Below are positions 59,956 to 64,000 of a DNA stretch of 64,000 nucleotides, one piece after another. The DNA is from Spodoptera frugiperda (taxonomy: Eukaryota > Arthropoda > Insecta > Lepidoptera > Noctuidae). Within the stretch, counting starts at the first letter, position 1, and the number at the start of each line of letters is the position of its first letter. The DNA lies in NCBI RefSeq assembly GCF_023101765.2, contig NC_064232.1, forward strand, positions 7,321,933 to 7,385,932, read 5' to 3'. The notes beneath the pieces were generated by a model. That model had not been told where the DNA came from. It saw only the letters and a list, made by a program, of their open reading frames with translations, and made no database searches. The position numbers and the translations under genes are program-made.

Positions 59956-60369
59956 TTATATACAAAAAAAAAACCTAACCTAACAACTCATTACATTAGG
60001 TAGGTAGTATTTTTTATGAAATATCAATATTCAGATCAATTCGCGTATGTGCGATAATTGTGTACATATTTTTAAATAATATTATATTCTTATGTCACAT
60101 GCCTTGCCTGTATATACTTGTATAGTATACTAACATAATGTACTTTGAACATAACATCGTATCACGCCATTTATTGGGGGGTAGGCAGAGGTACACATAT
60201 ACAATGTAAAAGGGTGTTTCTTCAAAAAATCTTCAACTTTTATTTAACAAATCATTATTCTCCCGCGTTATTGTGGTAGCTTATTATCATCCTTATTTTG
60301 ATTGGATTGGTTGACAGCAGTGACACAGCTTAATTTATTGAAACCAAATTGTGTGTTTTAAATGGTTTT

Positions 60370-60535
60370 TTTTTTTTTGAGGGGGAATATCATCCAATAA
60401 CTTCTCTCGCCTTAGGCGAGGCAAGAGGGAGTGTCAAACTCTTACTGACTAAAACCCACCCCGTTCCTACTCCTGCTTTTCGAACCGGAGCCCCGGTAAA
60501 CCTGCTAGGTAGTCCACAGCTCCGGATCAGGGGTG
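60370..60535 (+). repeat. Family B element
   Basis: From ttttttgagggggaatatca to gtagtccacagctccgg. Confidence 0.78.
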
Positions 60536-60861
60536 TTTTAAATGGGTAGAATTGTTAACTCTTGGTTGAGTATAATGACGCCGTTAACTTTTAGTCCTAA
60601 TCAGGTATCAGCCCTACTGAGCCCCATCAATCGTGGAGTCCTACAGGATTGAGAGCAGCCAGAGAAACCGGAGAAATCAAAATCGAAGTCCACGTCATTA
60701 CAGCCGCAGGTGGAAAGCAATATTTACTAATACTTATTGTATTAACCAATGCAAAACTGTTTTTGTTTATCTTTCTTTCAGTTATGTCGCAAGTCGCAAC
60801 CGAATGATTTTTTTAGATACCTACAACTCTTGTCTGTGATCCACAAATTGTGTTTCTGTGC

Positions 60862-60995
60862 TTTTTTATGGAATAGGGGGCAAACGAGCAGAAGGGTCAC
60901 CTGATGGTAAGCGATTAGCGCCGCCCATGGACACCCGCAACACTAGAGGAGCCACAGGTTCCTTACCGGCTTTTTAAAAAGGTATTCACTCTCTT
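60862..60995 (+). repeat. Family A' element
   Basis: From ttttttatggaatagggggc to accggctttttaaaaaggta. Confidence 0.7.
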
Positions 60996-61185
60996 GAAGG
61001 TTTGAGGGTCTGTGTTTCGAAGTCTGGGCGTGGTGAGTAATATTAATTTATTAATACATATTACATCGTAGGCCGCATCATCACTTTCCACCAGGTGAGA
61101 TAGCGGCCAAACGTCAACCCATAAAATGTAAAAAAAAACAACATTAAAGCTCCCGTGACACAAAATAAATCCATAGTGTAGGAGC

Positions 61186-61362
61186 GTCCGGAGTTGCGGA
61201 CTACCCCGGAGCTGCGGACTACCTAGCGGGTTTACCGAGGCTCCGGTTCAAAAAGCAGGAGTAGGAACGGGGTGGTTTTTAGTCAGTAAGAGTCTGACAC
61301 TTCCTTTCGCTTCGCCCAAGGCGACAGATGTAATTGGATGATTTTCCCCCCTCAAAAAAAAA
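61186..61362 (-). repeat. Family B element with duplicated end
   Basis: The end sequence gcggactacc occurs twice (about 61196 and 61212), then the full reverse copy to attttcccccctc. Confidence 0.75.
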
Positions 61363-61741
61363 GTGGAGGAGCGTAGAACCAATATACCTAGTTTTTATAA
61401 AAAAAAACACACCGTCCAAATCAATAACACCAAAAACAGCTGGACGAATAATGATGAAATTTGGCACAAACATAGACTACAGTTCACTGATCGTCGCGTC
61501 GCGTAGGTCAGAAACAGGTTTCAAGTAATATGTTACGTTTATCTATTCGAATGTTATAATTAATTATTATGCGAAAGTTTAGACGCGTCGATGTTTCGGT
61601 CGTTACTCAATCTATAAAACAGATGAACGAATCTTGATGCGATTTGGCAAAGAGATAGAATGTCATTTAGCACCGATAACCGCCACGTCGATCACTTTTT
61701 TTAAGGGGGAATGACCAACGCTTTTTTTAAGGAGAAAATCA

Positions 61742-62016
61742 TCCTCGACTGCCTCGTTGGCCGAGTGGTTGCAAGTGCGACTGCCGGGCAAGGGGTCTCG
61801 GGTTCGGGGTCGGGCGAAGTATCACTGGGTCTTTTCGAATTTCCGAAAATTTCCCAGTTGTAGCACGAAGTCTGGAAATGTGTCCGGTATATGGCAATAG
61901 GCACACCACCTATTACATGGGACTTACAACAGTGTGAAATGTGCGTGTACATACATTGGCATTATGTGCCATAATGTGCACCTCTGCCTATTCCTTCGGT
62001 GGTAAAGGCGTGACGT
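61742..62016 (+). mobile_element. SINE family D
   Basis: Starts gactgcctcgttggccgagt, with tRNA-like head, body and tail. A family B copy follows at once. Confidence 0.75.
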
Positions 62017-62029
62017 TATAAAAAAAAAA

Positions 62030-62220
62030 CATCCAGTGACTTCTTTCGCCTTGGGCGAGGCGTGAGGGAGTATCAGACTCTTACTGACTAAAAACCACCC
62101 CGTTCCTACTCCTGCTTTTCGAGCCAGAGTCCCGGTAAACCCGCTAGGTAGTCCGCAGCTCCGGATCAGGCATCAGCCCTACTGGGCCCCATCTGTGGTG
62201 GTCTGGTCACTGGTGACGCT
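62030..62220 (+). repeat. Family B element, long form
   Basis: From catccagtgacttctttcgc to ccatctgtggtggtctgg. It abuts the family D SINE at 61742-62016. Confidence 0.75.
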
Positions 62221-62559
62221 TAGCGGAGGATTTGCCTTCAACAGTTTCCTTTCGGCATTTAATGCTTTAACGAAACAATGTAACCAAGAATTATATTGTG
62301 AACCTGATTGAAAAAGAGTAACCTATGGAGTTTCTTGCTCGTTCTTCTCCATAGGAATCTACACTTTGAAACGAGCAAATAGAGCAACTAGAGGACTGAC
62401 CGACATACAGACATTTTTTTTTAATATTGTAATATTTGCTTTGACGTTCAAAAGTACCTTCCCGGTGTATTTGAAATTAATAATTTTGACATTGACTTAT
62501 AAGAAAAACATGATACAATTGGTGGAAACGTTTACTAAACATGTTACACCCAGCAAATC

Positions 62560-62712
62560 CGAAGCTGCGGACTACCGGGTTTACCGGGGCTCCGGCTCGA
62601 AGTGCAGGAGTAGGAACGGGGTGGTTTTTAGTCAGTAAGAGTCTGACACTCCCTCTCGCCTCGCCCAAGGAGGGAGAAGTCATTGGATGATATTCTCCCC
62701 TCAAAAAAAAAG
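62560..62712 (-). repeat. Family B element
   Basis: From gaagctgcggactaccgggt to gatgatattctcccctc. A forward fragment is at 63150-63245. Confidence 0.75.
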
Positions 62713-63555
62713 CCTCGAAGCAACAATTTGTGGATTATACTAACTACTAAGTTGTTTTGTGGTGCATCGAACTCGCGACACGTTGCGCAGCAACCGATTG
62801 CTCAGTCACTGTGCCAACTTTACAGACGTTTTGTCAGCAAAAAGATACTTCCATACTTTCTAACTACCTAATTCAATATTCAAGTATATTGGATTAATGT
62901 CAAAAACTATTAGTTTTTCTATGAATTTTGTAGGAAAAATGTATGACGTCACAATTTTTAGTAACTAGATAAAAAAATGCGAAATTTAAGTAGGTAGAAG
63001 TACCTACATTGTCGAATTAATCAATTAAGTAAAGAAGGTTTTATACCTGTTTTAAATAATTCGGAGGTAAGTAGGTATTGTACCTTATTGAAAAGTCTAA
63101 ATACCTAATTTGTTTTCGTCTGTCCTAACTATTACTATTATACTACTAGTATCAGACTCTTACTGACTAAAAATGACCCCGTTCCTACTCCTGCTTGTGG
63201 AACCGGAGCCCCGGTAACCCGCTAGGTAGTCCGCAGTTTCGGGATCCTAATCATACTTCGCCCTACCTAGAGCCTAGATTCTTCATCCACGATCCTACGC
63301 GATAAAAACTAAGCTGTGTTTATTCCAAACCATAATCTACCCTTGCTCCAAATTTCATCCCGATATTTACAGCAGTTTTGATGTGATTGAGTAACAAACA
63401 TACATACAAACTTTCGCATGTATAATAGCTATTAGTTAGAGAGAAGTCAAGTCCTATATATGTATACCCTTCGCTTGTGAGTAGACAGTTAACTAACAAG
63501 GCAATTACGTTATTAATCCTGCTTGGCAGACATTTTACATTACATTACATACAGG

Positions 63556-63835
63556 CTATAAGTGTGGGAGAGCCATGCTTCGGCACGAATGGGCCGGCTC
63601 GACCGGAGTGATACTACGGCCGAGCAGAAAACCGACGTGAAACAACGCTTGCGTTGTGTAAGCCCAGTTTACACCTTTCCCAAACGTCCCAATCCCTGAT
63701 TCCGCAACAACCCTTAAATTCCAAAAGGCCGGCAATGCACTTGTATAGCTTCTGGTGTTTCGGGTGCCCATGGATGGCGGCGTTTGCTTCACCATCAGGT
63801 GATACATGTGCTCGTTTATCGGCTTAGTTATACAA
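63556..63835 (-). repeat. Family A element
   Basis: Reverse copy from aagtgtgggagagccatgct to ctcgtttatcggcttag. Confidence 0.8.
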
Positions 63836-64000
63836 AAAAAAAACATGCTTTACTTTAAACAGAGCACAGATACATGCTCTTGATTGCTAAAGAGACTTTT
63901 GAATTAGATAAATAGGGAAGTTTCAATATTATATTGCTTATTATTCCTAAATTCAACATTGATACACATAAGCAGTTTTGTCTCTCTCTAGGTGGACCGA

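Larger units (their letters stand above)
44075..64000. other. Repeat-filled sequence upstream of Sik exon 1, no supported gene
   Basis: No segment resembling the SIK P-loop exon (GKGNFAVVK-type) or any other coding exon was found. It is either the first intron of Sik or upstream flank. Stretches without a recognised repeat (about 51.9-52.3, 55.2-55.6, 59.3-59.5, 62.2-62.55, 62.85-63.15 kb) show nothing beyond AT-rich sequence. Confidence 0.6.

Overview
The window is a piece of a moth (Lepidoptera, probably noctuid) nuclear genome. This is inferred from one split gene with short exons and GT-AG introns, from dense families of lepidopteran-type SINEs, MITEs and small Helitrons (including copies beginning TCTATACTAATATTATAAA), and from AT-rich spacers. 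No bacterial, viral or organellar gene structure is seen.

Only one protein-coding gene can be supported. It is a salt-inducible kinase (SIK family, best match SIK3), running on the minus strand from 44074 down to the stop codon at 18877-18875. I reconstructed 22 coding exons. Their phases join without conflict and they sum to 5334 nt, i.e. 1777 codons plus stop. In gene order they encode: the kinase domain from the VAIK lysine onward (exons 1-6), a UBA-like segment (exons 7-8), a regulatory tail with PKA/14-3-3-type sites (exons 9-17 and 19), one very large Q/N/S/P-rich exon with GSI[T/M]xGTP repeats (exon 18), and a last exon ending in a KA1-like domain (exon 22). Exon numbers count from the first exon visible here. 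The exon with the start codon and glycine-rich loop is not in the window, so the first intron must exceed about 19.9 kb if the gene is intact. SIKs are LKB1-activated kinases that phosphorylate CRTC and class IIa HDAC proteins and are inhibited by PKA; the sites needed for that logic are mostly visible.

The most unusual feature is structural. In three introns of this gene the 3' end of the preceding exon, with its 5' splice site, has been copied downstream into the intron. After exon 6 there are 18 identical 109-bp copies (36458-38419). After exon 13 there are 13 further copies of a 114-bp unit (30317-31787). After exon 4 there is one partial copy (40315-40355) inside a larger tandem duplication.

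Layout: 1-18.3 kb is repeat-filled sequence downstream of the gene; 18.3-44.1 kb is the gene; 44.1-64 kb is repeat-filled sequence that is first intron or upstream flank. That last part holds a 4.5-kb foldback-type element (46927-51450) with inverted arms of about 450 bp, about 20 internal 173-bp units and a 9-bp target duplication.

Repeat family labels used below. A: about 290-bp element with the arm sequence ggaataagccggtaaacgag. A': a shorter relative of A. B: about 150-230-bp element with gaggggaaaatcatccaatg. C: element with cgccacaacctcccatacc. D: tRNA-headed SINE ending in ccccttcggggataaaaggc. E: tRNA-related SINE with acaatttgtggatcacac. F: Helitron-like elements. G: palindromic MITE with gttatcggcttactcacg. 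J: TIR element with ttttccaccagagatgtgc. L: about 310-bp element. N: palindromic element with aacgagagcgcg. P: palindromic MITE of about 120 bp. These labels are mine; nothing was searched against a database.
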